Shown: positions 1-8,965, counted from the first letter of the stretch. The stretch: 64,000 nt of DNA from Hyphomicrobiaceae bacterium (GCA_030655135.1 JAURWC010000075.1:62001-126000), one strand, 5' to 3'. A program made the numbers and translations. Notes: a model not told the origin generated them from the sequence alone.

Positions 1-2
1 AT

Positions 3-224
3 GGCCTTTCTCCACCGCCTAGCGAGCTGGGCAGAGAGTTAGATCCGCCCACGGCCTGCATCGCATCGGCCGCTCTGACGAAGTGTGAAGCGTTCTTTAA
101 GGACGCGCGCGCGGAAACAGTTGAGCCACACGCTTACTGGGCAGAGCACGAAATTCGCTCTCGCCTCTTGATTGCGTGTGCGATGTCCCTTATCTACCGC
201 GGTCCGGAGCGGCGCCATTCTTAA
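3..224 (+). CDS. 3' end of an unidentified protein gene, cut by the window edge
   Basis: The third forward frame is open from the window edge for 73 codons and stops with TAA at 222-224. The translation is balanced, with scattered Cys, Trp, Tyr and acidic residues, and ends YRGPERRHS. It has no low-complexity or Arg/Pro-rich bias of the sort seen in shadow frames here. I do not recognise a family. It would converge on the small Cys-rich gene to its right. It could be a chance open frame; the sequence to the left of the window would decide. Confidence 0.35.
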   Translation, partial: GLSPPPSELGRELDPPTACIASAALTKCEAFFKDARAETVEPHAYWAEHEIRSRLLIACAMSLIYRGPERRHS

Positions 225-323
225 TGGGTGACGCCCGTGTGGGCGGTGAGCAGTTTGGCATCTTCGGGTTCGCCACTCAGCTCCCGCCCACTGCGCTTCT
301 TGGCCCCATCATCGGCACCGCTA

Positions 324-356
324 CAAAACGAAATCCCCGGGACGGGTCCCAGGGAT
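324..356 (-). terminator. Rho-independent terminator for the small Cys-rich gene
   Basis: On the minus strand a nested hairpin (ATCCC and GGGAC arms pairing with GTCCC and GGGAT, 333-356) is followed by the T-rich stretch TTCGTTTTG. It lies about 40 bases past the stop codon of the leftward gene at 395-667, the normal position for an intrinsic terminator. Confidence 0.6.
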
Positions 357-394
357 GGCGTTGTGCAATGACGTGAGTGCGATCAACCGTGCGT

Positions 395-667
395 TTACTT
401 GCGACGGTTGCGCGGAATTTCGCCGCTGTCGCGCAGCGCATCAATGCAGCGCGGCGACAGTCGCCGGCCAGCCTGACGCATGCAGCTGCGCAGCCCGGCC
501 GAGCCGACTTCGTAAGACGGACAGAACTGCAGATAATCGTTCTTGCAGAAGCGCTCGACTTTGGCGCTTGCGGCCATTGCGGCAGTGGAGCCAAGCAAAA
601 CGGCGCCGAGCGCCAAGGCTGCGGTGGAGAGGCGCCTTGCGCCCATGACGGCAAAACCTCGTGACAT
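395..667 (-). CDS. Small exported Cys-rich protein
   Basis: A 90-residue protein with a typical signal peptide: a basic start, a hydrophobic Ala/Leu core at about residues 12-29, and a likely cleavage site near AMA at 30-33. The mature part is about 58 residues with four cysteines at 41, 49, 62 and 74. The pattern FC-x7-C followed by C-x11-C resembles the short Cys-rich repeat proteins seen in Hyphomicrobiales. Two disulfides in the periplasm would fit. It lies 104 bases downstream of der on the same strand and has its own terminator. A second Met at residue 8 is an alternative start. Function is unknown; the call as a real gene rests on the signal peptide, paired cysteines and terminator. 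Confidence 0.7.
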   Translation of the reverse strand: MSRGFAVMGARRLSTAALALGAVLLGSTAAMAASAKVERFCKNDYLQFCPSYEVGSAGLRSCMRQAGRRLSPRCIDALRDSGEIPRNRRK

Positions 668-771
668 CGTTCGATCCTTCTTATTGCTTCAAAGCAGGCT
701 TTTGCCCCGCCCAGATCCGCTGGCAAACTAACCTTTTCAAATCGCTCGCGCCAGTCCAAGTCAGCGCCTTA

Positions 772-2175
772 TCAGCCCCGTTTCGGCCGCTTTTTGTCGT
801 ACGGATTGTTGCCCTTGCGCAGGTTGAAGCGCACCGGCACGCCCGGCAGGTCGAACGCCTGCCGCAGGCTGTTCACTAGGTAGCGAATGTAGGATTGCGG
901 CAAGTCGTCCGGCTTGGAGCAGAACGCCACGAACGTCGGCGGCCGCGTCGAGGGCTGCGTGATGAACCGCAGCCGGATTGGCCGCCCAGACGCCGCGGGC
1001 GGCGCATGCCGCGACGTTGCTTCGATCAGCCATCGGTTCAGCTGCGGCGTCGGCACGCGCGAGTTCCAGATCGTCCAGGCTTTGAACACCGCATCCCGCA
1101 GCTTGTCGATGCCGCGTTCGCTCAGCGCCGAAAGCGGCACCACGGGCACGTCCGGCACCTGAGCCAGACTGTTGCCCACGCGCTCCTTGATGGTGCGCAG
1201 CATCTTCTGCTTGTCTTCGATCAAATCCCACTTGTTGATGGCAATAACGAAGGAACGGCCTTCCTGCGTCACGAGATCGCCGATCGTCAAATCCTGGTGT
1301 TCAAGCGGCCGCTCCGCATCGATCAACAGCACGACAACTTCGGCAAAGCGGATTGCCTTGATCGCGTCGCTCGCCGACAGCTTCTCCGCCAGCTCCGAGA
1401 TGCGCGCACGCTTGCGCAGGCCAGCGGTATCGAAGAGCCGCACCTCTCGGTTGCCCCAGACGAAATCGGTCGAAACGGAATCGCGTGTCAGGCCCGGCTC
1501 CGGGCCCGTGATCATGCGATCCTCACCCAGGATCGAATTGACGAGCGTCGACTTGCCGGCGTTGGGCCGCCCGACAATAGCGATACGAATTGGCCGCTCG
1601 GCCTTCTCAATGGCTTTCCCGTCAGCGCTCGCACCGTAAAGATCATTATCCAGCCCGAGCGCGTTGAGAATGTCGACCGCAAGGTCACCCAATCCTTCGC
1701 CGTGCTCGGCCGAGATCGGCACCGGTTCACCAAAGCCAAGCTCGTAGGCTTCGTAGAAGCCGTCGCGGCCCGCCCGGCCTTCGCTCTTGTTGGCAACGAG
1801 AACGACCGGCTTGCCGGAGCTCCGCGCCACCTTGGCGAAGGCCTTGTCGGCTGGCGTCACGCCAGCTTTGGCGTCGATCACGAACAGTACCAGATCGCAG
1901 GTGACGATCGCCGACTCGCTCTGCCGCCGCATCCGGTCGGCGATGCTCCCGCTCTCGGCTTCCTCAAGTCCGGCGGTGTCGACAACCTTAACGGTATGAG
2001 AACCAAGCTGCGCCCTGCCCTCGCGACGGTCGCGCGTCAGCCCCGGCAGATCCGAGACAAGTGCATCGCGCGTCTGCGTTAAGCGATTGAACAACGTAGA
2101 TTTCCCCACGTTCGGCCGGCCGATGATGGCCAGTGTGGGGGCACCACTTGCGATTTCGCGATCTTTAGAGGTCAT
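772..2175 (-). CDS. der: Ribosome-assembly GTPase Der (EngA)
   Basis: 467 residues with two tandem GTPase domains, the hallmark of Der. The first has G1 GRPNVGKS at 19-26, G3 DTAG at 66-69 and G4 NKSE at 129-132. The second has GRPNAGKS at 202-209, DTAG at 249-252 and NKWD at 314-317. A KH-like domain follows from about 370, with the usual basic tail ending KRPKRG. The family acts late in maturation of the 50S ribosomal subunit and is essential in most bacteria. The ATG at 2175 places G1 at the expected distance from the N terminus. It is divergent from the receiver gene at 2335; the 159 bases between must hold both promoters. Length and motifs are complete. Confidence 0.97.
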   Translation of the reverse strand: MTSKDREIASGAPTLAIIGRPNVGKSTLFNRLTQTRDALVSDLPGLTRDRREGRAQLGSHTVKVVDTAGLEEAESGSIADRMRRQSESAIVTCDLVLFVIDAKAGVTPADKAFAKVARSSGKPVVLVANKSEGRAGRDGFYEAYELGFGEPVPISAEHGEGLGDLAVDILNALGLDNDLYGASADGKAIEKAERPIRIAIVGRPNAGKSTLVNSILGEDRMITGPEPGLTRDSVSTDFVWGNREVRLFDTAGLRKRARISELAEKLSASDAIKAIRFAEVVVLLIDAERPLEHQDLTIGDLVTQEGRSFVIAINKWDLIEDKQKMLRTIKERVGNSLAQVPDVPVVPLSALSERGIDKLRDAVFKAWTIWNSRVPTPQLNRWLIEATSRHAPPAASGRPIRLRFITQPSTRPPTFVAFCSKPDDLPQSYIRYLVNSLRQAFDLPGVPVRFNLRKGNNPYDKKRPKRG

Positions 2176-2334
2176 ACCGGTGGATCTGAATGAAGGTCTA
2201 TGGCGCGCTTATGCCTCAAGCACGCTACAAAGGAAACCGCACACAAAGCCGCTAGCCGTGCTTGTCTTTGGGCCTAAAGCACGCCAACACCCGTCTTGGT
2301 TACCAAGTTTACCCATGCAAACGACAGGATCGTA

Positions 2335-2694
2335 ATGAAGCGGGCCTTTCTGGTTGAGGATGAAGGCGTGGTGGCGCTGCTCATCGAGAGCATGCTGAGC
2401 GAATTGGGCTACCAGGTCATCGGCCCAATTCCGCGTCTCGCAAAGGCGCTCGATGTTGCGCGCGACGAACAATTCGACATAGCCGTCCTCGACGTCAACT
2501 TGAACGGCAGCGCGTCGTTTCCCATCGCTGATTTGCTTATTGAGAAAGGTGTGCCTTTCGTCTTCGCGACCGGCTACGGCGCCCCTGGCATTCCATCGTA
2601 TCTTGGTAACCGCGCCGTTCTACAGAAGCCATTCAAGATGCAGCAACTCGCTGCTGCGATAGGCGAGGCCACCAGCCAGAGGGGGACAGCTTGA
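2335..2694 (+). CDS. Single-domain response regulator receiver
   Basis: 119 residues forming one receiver domain and nothing else. Acidic pocket residues are at 8-10 (EDE), the phospho-acceptor is Asp53 in VLDVNLNG, the conserved Thr is at 79 and the Lys at 98 in QKPF. The ATG at 2335 is preferred over an upstream GTG at 2296 because it starts directly at the first beta strand and has AGGA just upstream. The stop overlaps the TTG start of the next gene by four bases (TTGA), so the two are translationally coupled. Stand-alone receivers next to HWE kinases are common in Hyphomicrobiales, where they act as phosphate sinks or stress-signalling partners. It most likely partners the kinase encoded downstream. 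Confidence 0.9.
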   Translation: MKRAFLVEDEGVVALLIESMLSELGYQVIGPIPRLAKALDVARDEQFDIAVLDVNLNGSASFPIADLLIEKGVPFVFATGYGAPGIPSYLGNRAVLQKPFKMQQLAAAIGEATSQRGTA

Positions 2695-5282
2695 CGATCG
2701 GCAGTCCACGCCTCACCCAAGTTGGGACGCTGCCGTTTGCTGCCGGCGTTTCTACGGCTACTTGTGTGCTCAACCTCGAAGGCGATGTGATTTGGGTCAG
2801 CGAAGCCGAACATCCGCTATTCGCCGGCCGCAACGTCGTCGGTACGTCATTTCAATCTCTTTGGGCAACTGCCAGTCAGCCGTCGATCGCCATGGGCACT
2901 GCGCTGGCATTACAGCAGGGCGCGAGCCAGATTTCCGGAGTTGATCCGTACGGCAACGCTGTCAACGCTTCGATTGAGCTACGGCGCGACGCGCAGCAAC
3001 AGCCGCTCGAGTTCATTGTCACCGTCACGCAACCGAGGGCCGGAACGCTTAGGCTGAGCGAGCAGGTCGCCACGCTTTTCGAAGCCTTGCCGCTGGTCGC
3101 CATGGTCAGCGAGGATCCGGAGGCCGGGATGATCATCGGAAACTCCGAGGCGGCCCGCCGCTACAAAGTGCCGCTTCAAGTCAACCATTCGTTCAATCGA
3201 ACCAATCCGGAAGCGGGGAAGTCCTATCGCCTCTTGCGCAACGGACGTGACGTCCCGGCCCACGAACTGCCGCTGCAGCGCGCCGGCAAGGGAGAAGAGG
3301 TGCGCGACGAGGAATACGAAGCGCGGCTGGTGGACGGCACTGTTCGCCATATTATTCTCAACGCTGCGCCGTTGCGCGGCCAGAACGGCGAGATCCTTGG
3401 TAGCGTCGTCGTCGAAACCGAGATCACCCAACGCAAACGCTTGGAGGTGGCGCAAGCCTCGCTACTGCAATGCTCGCGCGTCCCCGGACCTGCCTTCTTT
3501 GCGGCATTGGTCAAGGCCATCAGCGAAACGCTGGGCGCCAGGCAAGTTTACGTAGCCGAGATTACTGAAGAAGACCCGCGCGTCTTGCGTACCCTTGCCG
3601 CGTATATCGACGGCAAGCCTGGAACGTATGGCGATTTCATTCCACATGCGACCCCATGCGCTGATGTCGTCCAGGGCAATACGCTGTTCATCGCGTCTGG
3701 AGTTGGCGAACTCTACCCGCACTCAGCGGTTCTTAAGCACAATCGCGTCGATAGCTACATCGGCACGCCGCTGCGCGCCGCGAATGGTACGGTCATCGGC
3801 ATCATCGGCGTTCTCCACGACAGCCCGATGGACGAAAGCTTGCGGCCAGTCGACATCGTTGAGATTTTTGCCGGCCGCGCCGCCGCTGAGATCCAGCGCA
3901 TGCGCAGCGAGGCCACGCTGCGTGAAAGCGAGCAGAAGTATCGCGTCATCACTGACGTCATTCCCTCGCTCGTCGCGTTCGTCGATACCGAAGAGCGCTA
4001 TCAGTTCGCCAACGCCGCCTACGATCGTTGGTTCGGGCTCGATCCTGAATCCCTGGAAGGCCGCGCCCTCAAGGACATCCTGGCTCCAGAGGCGTACGAG
4101 GTGGTGTCGCCCTATCTCAAGCGCGCCTTGCGCGGCGAGCGCATTTCCTACGAGTCATGCGTGCCGACGCCAAACGGCGAACCAAAGCACCTCAAGGCCG
4201 AATATGTGCCGCACTACGAAGGCGGCCAGTTGCGCGGCGTTTTTACCTTTGTAAGCGACATTTCGGAGTTGAAGCGGCACGAAGAAGCACTAAGCAAAAG
4301 CGAACAACAATTCCGCACCCTATTCGAACACTTGCCCGTCGGCGCAGCGCTGACCAACCGCGACGGCGCCATCCTGCTGGAGAACGACGTCTTCGCCAGT
4401 CTGTTGCCATCCAAAGACGTGGCCACGCCGGCGGGGCGCAACATCTTTGACCGTTCGTGCACGGCGCACACGTCGGAGGGCATGATACTGCCCGCGGCTA
4501 TGCACCCCTTGCGGCAAGCACTGCGCGGCTTCGTGGCGCGCGATGTCGAACTGTTGTGCCACCACGCGGAAGGCAGCGACAGGTGGGTCCGCATGAGCGC
4601 CACGCCGATCTTCGGCGACGAAGACCATGTGACGGGCGCCCTGGTCGTCGTCGCCGACATCCATGGCGAGAAACGCGACATGGCCCGCCGGACGCTGCTG
4701 ATCAACGAACTCAATCACCGCGTGAAGAACACACTGGCAAGCGTGCAGTCGATCGCGTCTCAGACATTCCGCGCGTCCGCGGTCACCAAGGACAATTTGG
4801 AAGCCTTTGAGGAGCGCCTGCTGGCACTGTCGAATGCCCATAACCTCCTGACGAACGAGCTGTGGGAAGGTGCAGATCTGAAGCAGCTCGTTGCCATCGT
4901 GCTTGAGCCGCATGATCCCGGAGCCGGCCGCCTCGTCACGAGCGGCCCAAGCGTCAGATTGAAGCCGGCAGCGGCGCTCGCCTTTGCCATGGCCTTGCAC
5001 GAACTAGCCACTAACGCTGTCAAGTACGGTGCGTTCTCCGTGCCGGGCGGCAACGTCCATCTCACGTGGCAGCTTGAGCCCGTGCCGGAAGGCCGGCGCT
5101 TGCGCGTCAAATGGATGGAGCGCGGCGGCCCGCCCGTCGCCACTCCAGAGCGCAAGGGCTTCGGCACGCGGCTTATCGAGCGCTCGCTGGCATTCGAACT
5201 GGGCAGTGAAACCACGGTGCAGTACGATCCCCTGGGCGTGACCTGCGAAATAGATGCGGACTTCCGCGAGATCAGCAGTTGA
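2691..5282 (+). CDS. Multi-PAS/GAF sensor kinase of the HWE histidine-kinase family
   Basis: 863 residues. There are no clear membrane segments or signal peptide, so it is predicted cytoplasmic. In order: PAS-like regions at about 25-115 and 125-250, a GAF domain at about 263-405, further PAS domains at about 413-530 and 540-660, then the HWE phosphotransfer helix. Its LNHRVKNTLASVQSIA motif has the phospho-His near 675. The ATP-binding region contains HELATNAVKYGAF and the C-terminal box GFGTRLIERSL. HWE kinases are enriched in Hyphomicrobiales and often respond to light, redox or general stress; the stimulus here cannot be told. Translation starts at TTG 2691 inside the stop region of the receiver gene. 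There is no DNA-binding output domain, so signalling probably goes to the adjacent receiver. Confidence 0.93.
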   Translation: MTIGSPRLTQVGTLPFAAGVSTATCVLNLEGDVIWVSEAEHPLFAGRNVVGTSFQSLWATASQPSIAMGTALALQQGASQISGVDPYGNAVNASIELRRDAQQQPLEFIVTVTQPRAGTLRLSEQVATLFEALPLVAMVSEDPEAGMIIGNSEAARRYKVPLQVNHSFNRTNPEAGKSYRLLRNGRDVPAHELPLQRAGKGEEVRDEEYEARLVDGTVRHIILNAAPLRGQNGEILGSVVVETEITQRKRLEVAQASLLQCSRVPGPAFFAALVKAISETLGARQVYVAEITEEDPRVLRTLAAYIDGKPGTYGDFIPHATPCADVVQGNTLFIASGVGELYPHSAVLKHNRVDSYIGTPLRAANGTVIGIIGVLHDSPMDESLRPVDIVEIFAGRAAAEIQRMRSEATLRESEQKYRVITDVIPSLVAFVDTEERYQFANAAYDRWFGLDPESLEGRALKDILAPEAYEVVSPYLKRALRGERISYESCVPTPNGEPKHLKAEYVPHYEGGQLRGVFTFVSDISELKRHEEALSKSEQQFRTLFEHLPVGAALTNRDGAILLENDVFASLLPSKDVATPAGRNIFDRSCTAHTSEGMILPAAMHPLRQALRGFVARDVELLCHHAEGSDRWVRMSATPIFGDEDHVTGALVVVADIHGEKRDMARRTLLINELNHRVKNTLASVQSIASQTFRASAVTKDNLEAFEERLLALSNAHNLLTNELWEGADLKQLVAIVLEPHDPGAGRLVTSGPSVRLKPAAALAFAMALHELATNAVKYGAFSVPGGNVHLTWQLEPVPEGRRLRVKWMERGGPPVATPERKGFGTRLIERSLAFELGSETTVQYDPLGVTCEIDADFREISS

Positions 5283-6005
5283 CAAGGCATCCAGGCCGCA
5301 CGCGATAGAATCAGCCCCACTGCAGCATGTCTGTCACACGCGCAGCGCTTCGAATCGCGTAGAATCCTTGCAGCGGCGAGGTTTAGATCACGCCGTTAGC
5401 CGGCCCTGCACTTTCAGGGTCAGCTATGGTGCATGCGTCAGAGCAACAAGGATCTTCCTTGACTACTCTGAGCCAGGTTTCAACTAAAACTGGCAACTTC
5501 GGCCAGCAGGACGTGTGGTGGCACTGGATGGGGCCACCCGAGGGAACGTCAGGCTGCCACGCATCACCCTTTCCGCCGCCCGTCCAGGACGGCTGCGTCG
5601 AAACTCCAAGGAACAGCATCGTCTCTTTTCGCCGGCTCCATCCCGGAACAGGCAGACTTGCGTCGCGATGCGGAACTTTGGGTTTGCCCTGCGGGGCCTT
5701 CGGACACAGCTCCCACAGAAGATGGAGTGCCACATGCTGAAGCACCTTCGTCATGTATTCGTAACTGCTCCCCTGCCATCGAGCAGCGCCTCCGCACTTT
5801 CGCTTCGGCTCAATCCGCAATGGCTTTTGGTTCTGCTCTGGCGACTCAACCCTTCTCATCCTCCAAGTAGGGCTTAACTGACCTTCTGCCGGCAGGGCGT
5901 GCGACCCGGCAGCCGGCCACAAACGACAAAGCCGGTCCCAAGGACCGGCTTTTTTGTTGGGCAGATTACGTTCGATCGTCGGCCGTCGATCGCCCCGGGC
6001 ACCGA
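5283..6005. other. 0.7 kb gap without a convincing gene; several inverted repeats
   Basis: Open frames exist on both strands (for example 5515-5877 forward and 5383-6087 reverse), but they are rich in Trp, His, Pro and Arg, lack good ribosome sites and show no family likeness. Small inverted repeats are present: CCCTG/CAGGG near 5408-5423, GCCAG/CTGGC near 5473-5494 and GGTGGC/GCCACC near 5518-5540. The gap ends in a strong rightward terminator. I searched for the conserved cores of RNase P RNA and tmRNA by eye and did not find them. A structured non-coding transcript is possible but unproven. Confidence 0.4.
5928..5956 (+). terminator. Strong intrinsic terminator
   Basis: A perfect 11 bp stem (AAAGCCGGTCC at 5928-5938 pairing with GGACCGGCTTT at 5942-5952) with a 3-base loop is followed by a run of T on the plus strand. 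It lies about 650 bases past the HWE kinase gene, so it more likely ends an unannotated rightward transcript. The A-rich left arm also gives a weaker T stretch on the minus strand, so it may double as the terminator of the amidase gene that ends at 6006. Confidence 0.75.
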
Positions 6006-7367
6006 TCACATCGGCAGGCGGGCGATCTGTTGTGAGAAGTAGTTGTCGACGGCCGTCATGATCGAGTCCGCCACCTTGCCGCGCCACTCGTTGGAATTGA
6101 GGTTGCCGGCGTCTTTGCTGTTCGTCACGTAGCCCAACTCGATCAGTACGGATGGGAATTGCGCCGTCTTCAACACGCGGAACGCAGCCTGCTGATCGGG
6201 GTCGTTGCGCATGTTCGTCGAGCTGCCCATGTATTCTACGACCGAGCGCGAGAACAATGTGGTGCGCTCCTGCGTCGCTTCCACTTCGCGTCCGGCGAGA
6301 TCTGACAGGATGCCCTTGATCGCGCCCATGTCGAAGTCCGATGCGGCGCTTTCCTTCACCGATTTCAGCTCAGTGCCAGACAAGGCGTTGTCGGTCATGT
6401 CGCCTTTGGCCGATCGCTTCAGCCCCTTGGCGACCGACTCGCGCAGCGAATAGATGGTGGCGCCGCTGGCTTTGGTGGTCGCGTAATCGGCGTGAACGGC
6501 GATGAACAGGCTGGCGTTGTGCTTCTCGCCGTACTTCACGCGATCGCCGAGTTCCACGAACACGTCGGCGTCACGCGTCATCATCACTTTGTAGCGGCCG
6601 GTCGCTTCCAACTTTTCGCGCAGCACTTTGGAAAATGCCAGGACGACATCCTTCTCGACGGTGCCGTGCTTCATGGCACCGCTGTCATGGCCGCCATGGC
6701 CGGGGTCGATGACGATGATCGGCTTGAATGCCTTCGCGGCAGAAACCTCGGGCCGCACGGCCGGCACAGGCATCGGCGGCTGCAATCCGACAGGGCCCAA
6801 TCCTGCAGCTCCCAGTGCGAACGGCGCCTTCATGGCCTTCTTCGGGCCCTCGGCGGTCACGATGCTCAAGGCCAAGCGATGCCCCTTGCCATCGGGAGCC
6901 TTTTCCATCTTGGAGCTCTCGATGTAGACGGGTTCCGTCACGTCGATGATGATGCGCGACTGGTTCGGTCCGGAAATGCCGGCGCGGAAACTACTGATGA
7001 CGCCCACATTCTTGCCGCCGAGGTCGCCCGGCAACTGGAGCTTGGTGTCTTCGACGTCGACAATGACGCGGTTGGGATTTGTCAGAGCGCGAACGGTGAA
7101 TTTCGTCGAACGCTCAAGCCCGACGAGAAAGCGCGTGCGCTGAACTTTGCCCGCGGCGGTATCTGTGGTGGACTTTTCGACGGCACCAGGCGTCGCGTCG
7201 GCAACGTGAGGAACGGCAGGTCCCGCGTCGGCTGAAATAGAGGTGGTGGCGCCCGCCTTTGCGGTCGCGGTGTCCTTCTGCTCGGCTAAAGCCGGCGAAG
7301 CCAATAGGGTTACGGCAAACAGCAGGCCGCTGATCGGCCAAGCTTGCCGTGAAAGCCCTAGAACCAT
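6006..7367 (-). CDS. amiC: N-acetylmuramoyl-L-alanine amidase, AMIN plus Amidase_3 type
   Basis: 453 residues from the ATG at 7367, which begins a clean signal peptide ending near ALA-EQK. An AMIN domain, which targets the enzyme to septal peptidoglycan, spans about 75-185 (FTVRALTNPNRVIVDVED). The zinc amidase domain spans about 215-450: IVIDPGHGGHDSG supplies the first His, VEKD the Glu, AVHAD the second His, and IELGY the catalytic Glu. It cuts the bond between MurNAc and the stem peptide during daughter-cell separation in the periplasm. A longer reading from 7424 would add residues ahead of the signal peptide and is rejected. GGGGG about 10 bases upstream supports the chosen start. Confidence 0.93.
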   Translation of the reverse strand: MVLGLSRQAWPISGLLFAVTLLASPALAEQKDTATAKAGATTSISADAGPAVPHVADATPGAVEKSTTDTAAGKVQRTRFLVGLERSTKFTVRALTNPNRVIVDVEDTKLQLPGDLGGKNVGVISSFRAGISGPNQSRIIIDVTEPVYIESSKMEKAPDGKGHRLALSIVTAEGPKKAMKAPFALGAAGLGPVGLQPPMPVPAVRPEVSAAKAFKPIIVIDPGHGGHDSGAMKHGTVEKDVVLAFSKVLREKLEATGRYKVMMTRDADVFVELGDRVKYGEKHNASLFIAVHADYATTKASGATIYSLRESVAKGLKRSAKGDMTDNALSGTELKSVKESAASDFDMGAIKGILSDLAGREVEATQERTTLFSRSVVEYMGSSTNMRNDPDQQAAFRVLKTAQFPSVLIELGYVTNSKDAGNLNSNEWRGKVADSIMTAVDNYFSQQIARLPM

Positions 7368-7398
7368 GACGTTCGACCCCCGTCTACGCAAAACGGTT

Positions 7399-7459
7399 CC
7401 ACTCGAGTGGGACGTAGGACACACTGATTCGTAATGATGGCGTTTTCCGGGACGCCATC
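7399..7459 (-). promoter_or_regulatory. Inverted repeats in the amidase leader region
   Basis: Upstream of the amidase start there is a perfect 12 bp palindrome CCACTCGAGTGG (7399-7410) and a perfect 8 bp stem GATGGCGT/ACGCCATC with an 8-base loop (7436-7459). There is no T run, so neither looks like a terminator for moaE. They could be operators or leader-RNA structures. No matching known motif was recognised. Confidence 0.35.
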
Positions 7460-7578
7460 AGACAATGTTATGCTGCTATGATGGTTAAGATTTGTTGAAA
7501 CCGTCATTCAAAAGGTTTCGTTGTGTTCGCGCGCTGCGTCAAGAGTCCGTCAGTACCTTCGAGAAGAGCAACAGCAAC

Positions 7579-8055
7579 TTAACCTGGCTCACCTTTGGCT
7601 TTGCCTGTCCACCGGTCGCGCGCCGCGTTGTCCGCCGCGCGCGCATCCACCCAATGTGCCGATCCGCCTGCGATGTCTTCCTTTTTCCAGAACGGCGCCT
7701 CGGTCTTGAGGTAGTCCATCAGGAATTCTGCCGCCTCGAAAGCCGCCTGGCGATGGGCGGAGACCGTGACCACCAGAACGATATTCTCCCCCGGCGCCAG
7801 CCGCCCGATGCGGTGAATGATGCTAGATGCCTGAAGCGGCCAGCGCTGATGCGCCCGAGCCTCGATCCGCTCCAACTCCGCTTCCGTCATGCCGGGGTAG
7901 TGCTCCAGGGTGATGGCGTCGATGGCCTGCCCCCCGCCGGAGCCGCGGACAGTTCCCGTAAACGTCACGATCGCCCCGACATCGCTCCGGCCCTGGGTCA
8001 GGCGCGCAATCTCGACGCTGATGTCGAAGTCTTCGGCCTGGACGCGAACGCTCAC
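7579..8055 (-). CDS. moaE: Molybdopterin synthase catalytic subunit MoaE
   Basis: 158 residues. MoaE inserts sulfur carried on the MoaD C terminus into precursor Z to make molybdopterin. Family motifs are present: FTGTVRG at 32-38, HR at 101-102, and the catalytic lysine region LKTEAPFWKKE with Lys117 and Lys124. These match the active-site lysines near 119 and 126 in the E. coli protein. Translation starts at GTG 8055, one base after the moaD stop, so the two subunits are coupled. The short C-terminal tail is typical of alphaproteobacterial forms. Confidence 0.95.
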   Translation of the reverse strand: MSVRVQAEDFDISVEIARLTQGRSDVGAIVTFTGTVRGSGGGQAIDAITLEHYPGMTEAELERIEARAHQRWPLQASSIIHRIGRLAPGENIVLVVTVSAHRQAAFEAAEFLMDYLKTEAPFWKKEDIAGGSAHWVDARAADNAARDRWTGKAKGEPG

Positions 8056-8056
8056 C

Positions 8057-8323
8057 TCACCCCCCCGTGACGGGCGGGAAGAACGCGATTTCGCGCGCGG
8101 ACATTACGCTGGCTTCCGGCTTTACGTGGGTTTGGTCGATCGCCGCGCGGACAACGCGCTGGCCCGCTGCAAATGCGTCGGCATATTCCGGCCCGCGCGA
8201 TCGTTGCCAAATGATCAGATCCGCTACGGTCGCAATGGATGCCGGCAGCGTCACGTCTTCCTCGGCGCGGCCAACCTTCTCACGCACCCAGGCGAAATAT
8301 TTCAGCTTCACAGCCCGATCCAT
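8057..8323 (-). CDS. moaD: Molybdopterin synthase sulfur-carrier subunit MoaD
   Basis: 88 residues with a ubiquitin-like fold pattern and the required C-terminal Gly-Gly (FFPPVTGG), which is adenylated and thiocarboxylated for sulfur transfer. The ATG at 8323 (MDRAVKLKYFAWVREKVG) is preferred over one six codons upstream at 8341. It gives the usual family length and has GGGG in front of it. It sits between pgsA and moaE in a leftward operon; pgsA-moaD-moaE is a recurrent order in Hyphomicrobiales. Confidence 0.92.
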   Translation of the reverse strand: MDRAVKLKYFAWVREKVGRAEEDVTLPASIATVADLIIWQRSRGPEYADAFAAGQRVVRAAIDQTHVKPEASVMSAREIAFFPPVTGG

Positions 8324-8371
8324 GACGGCCCCATCATTCACATATGCCCGCTTGCGGACATGCTTCGTTGA

Positions 8372-8965
8372 TCAGTGGTTTATGGCGTGGCGCACGGCCG
8401 CCTTGAGATAGTCATAGCCCGTCAACAGCGTCAGCAGCGCCGCCATCCAGAGCAGGCCGAGCCCTGCCATCGTCACACCGTGATAAATCTTTTCGGCGGC
8501 CGGCCCAGCAAGTAGGAACGCCAGCGCCACCATTTGCACCGTGGTCTTCCACTTCGCCATTTGCGTCACGCGAACCTTGACGTTTAGCTCCGCCAAGAAT
8601 TCGCGCAGGCCGGACACGAGGATCTCGCGGCACAAGATCACGATCGCCGCCCAGATCGACATGCCGTTGATGGTGTTATCGTAAACCAGCATCATCAGTG
8701 CCGCGCCGACGATCAGCTTATCGGCGATCGGGTCGAGCATGCCGCCCAGCGTCGACTGCTGTTCCCATGCCCGCGCCAGATAGCCATCCAGCCAGTCGGT
8801 CAGCGCGGCCGCCGTAAACAGCGCGAAGGCGGCCCAGCGTGCGGTGTCGCCCTTGAGAAACAGCAGGCACGCCACGAGCGCGGGAACGGCCAAAATCCGA
8901 GCGTACGTCAGTACGTTCGGCAGGCTCATCAGCAACTGGCGCGAGCGGGGCGCGTATTGATCCAT
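8372..8965 (-). CDS. pgsA: CDP-diacylglycerol-glycerol-3-phosphate 3-phosphatidyltransferase
   Basis: 197 residues from ATG 8965. The CDP-alcohol phosphatidyltransferase signature is complete in DWLDGYLAR followed by GGMLDPIADK, giving the D-x2-DG-x2-AR-x8-G-x3-D-x3-D pattern. Several membrane segments run through the protein: about 15-33, 35-55, 80-105, 140-160 and 165-185. It makes phosphatidylglycerol phosphate, the committed step to phosphatidylglycerol and cardiolipin, at the inner membrane. Other starts are possible at 8983 and at 8929 (MSLPNVLTYARI). None has a strong ribosome site, so the first 12-18 residues are uncertain. The moaD reading frame follows 48 bases downstream. Confidence 0.92.
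   Translation of the reverse strand: MDQYAPRSRQLLMSLPNVLTYARILAVPALVACLLFLKGDTARWAAFALFTAAALTDWLDGYLARAWEQQSTLGGMLDPIADKLIVGAALMMLVYDNTINGMSIWAAIVILCREILVSGLREFLAELNVKVRVTQMAKWKTTVQMVALAFLLAGPAAEKIYHGVTMAGLGLLWMAALLTLLTGYDYLKAAVRHAINH

Noticed and set aside
895-2082. 395-codon plus-strand open frame
   Set aside because: Antisense to der, Arg/His-rich and without family features.
5283-6005. RNase P RNA or tmRNA gene
   Set aside because: The conserved core GAGGAAAGTCC and the tag-coding or acceptor features were looked for on both strands and not found.
5383-6087. 234-codon minus-strand frame covering the 0.7 kb gap
   Set aside because: High Trp, His, Cys and Pro, no ribosome site, and it overlaps the amidase 3' end.
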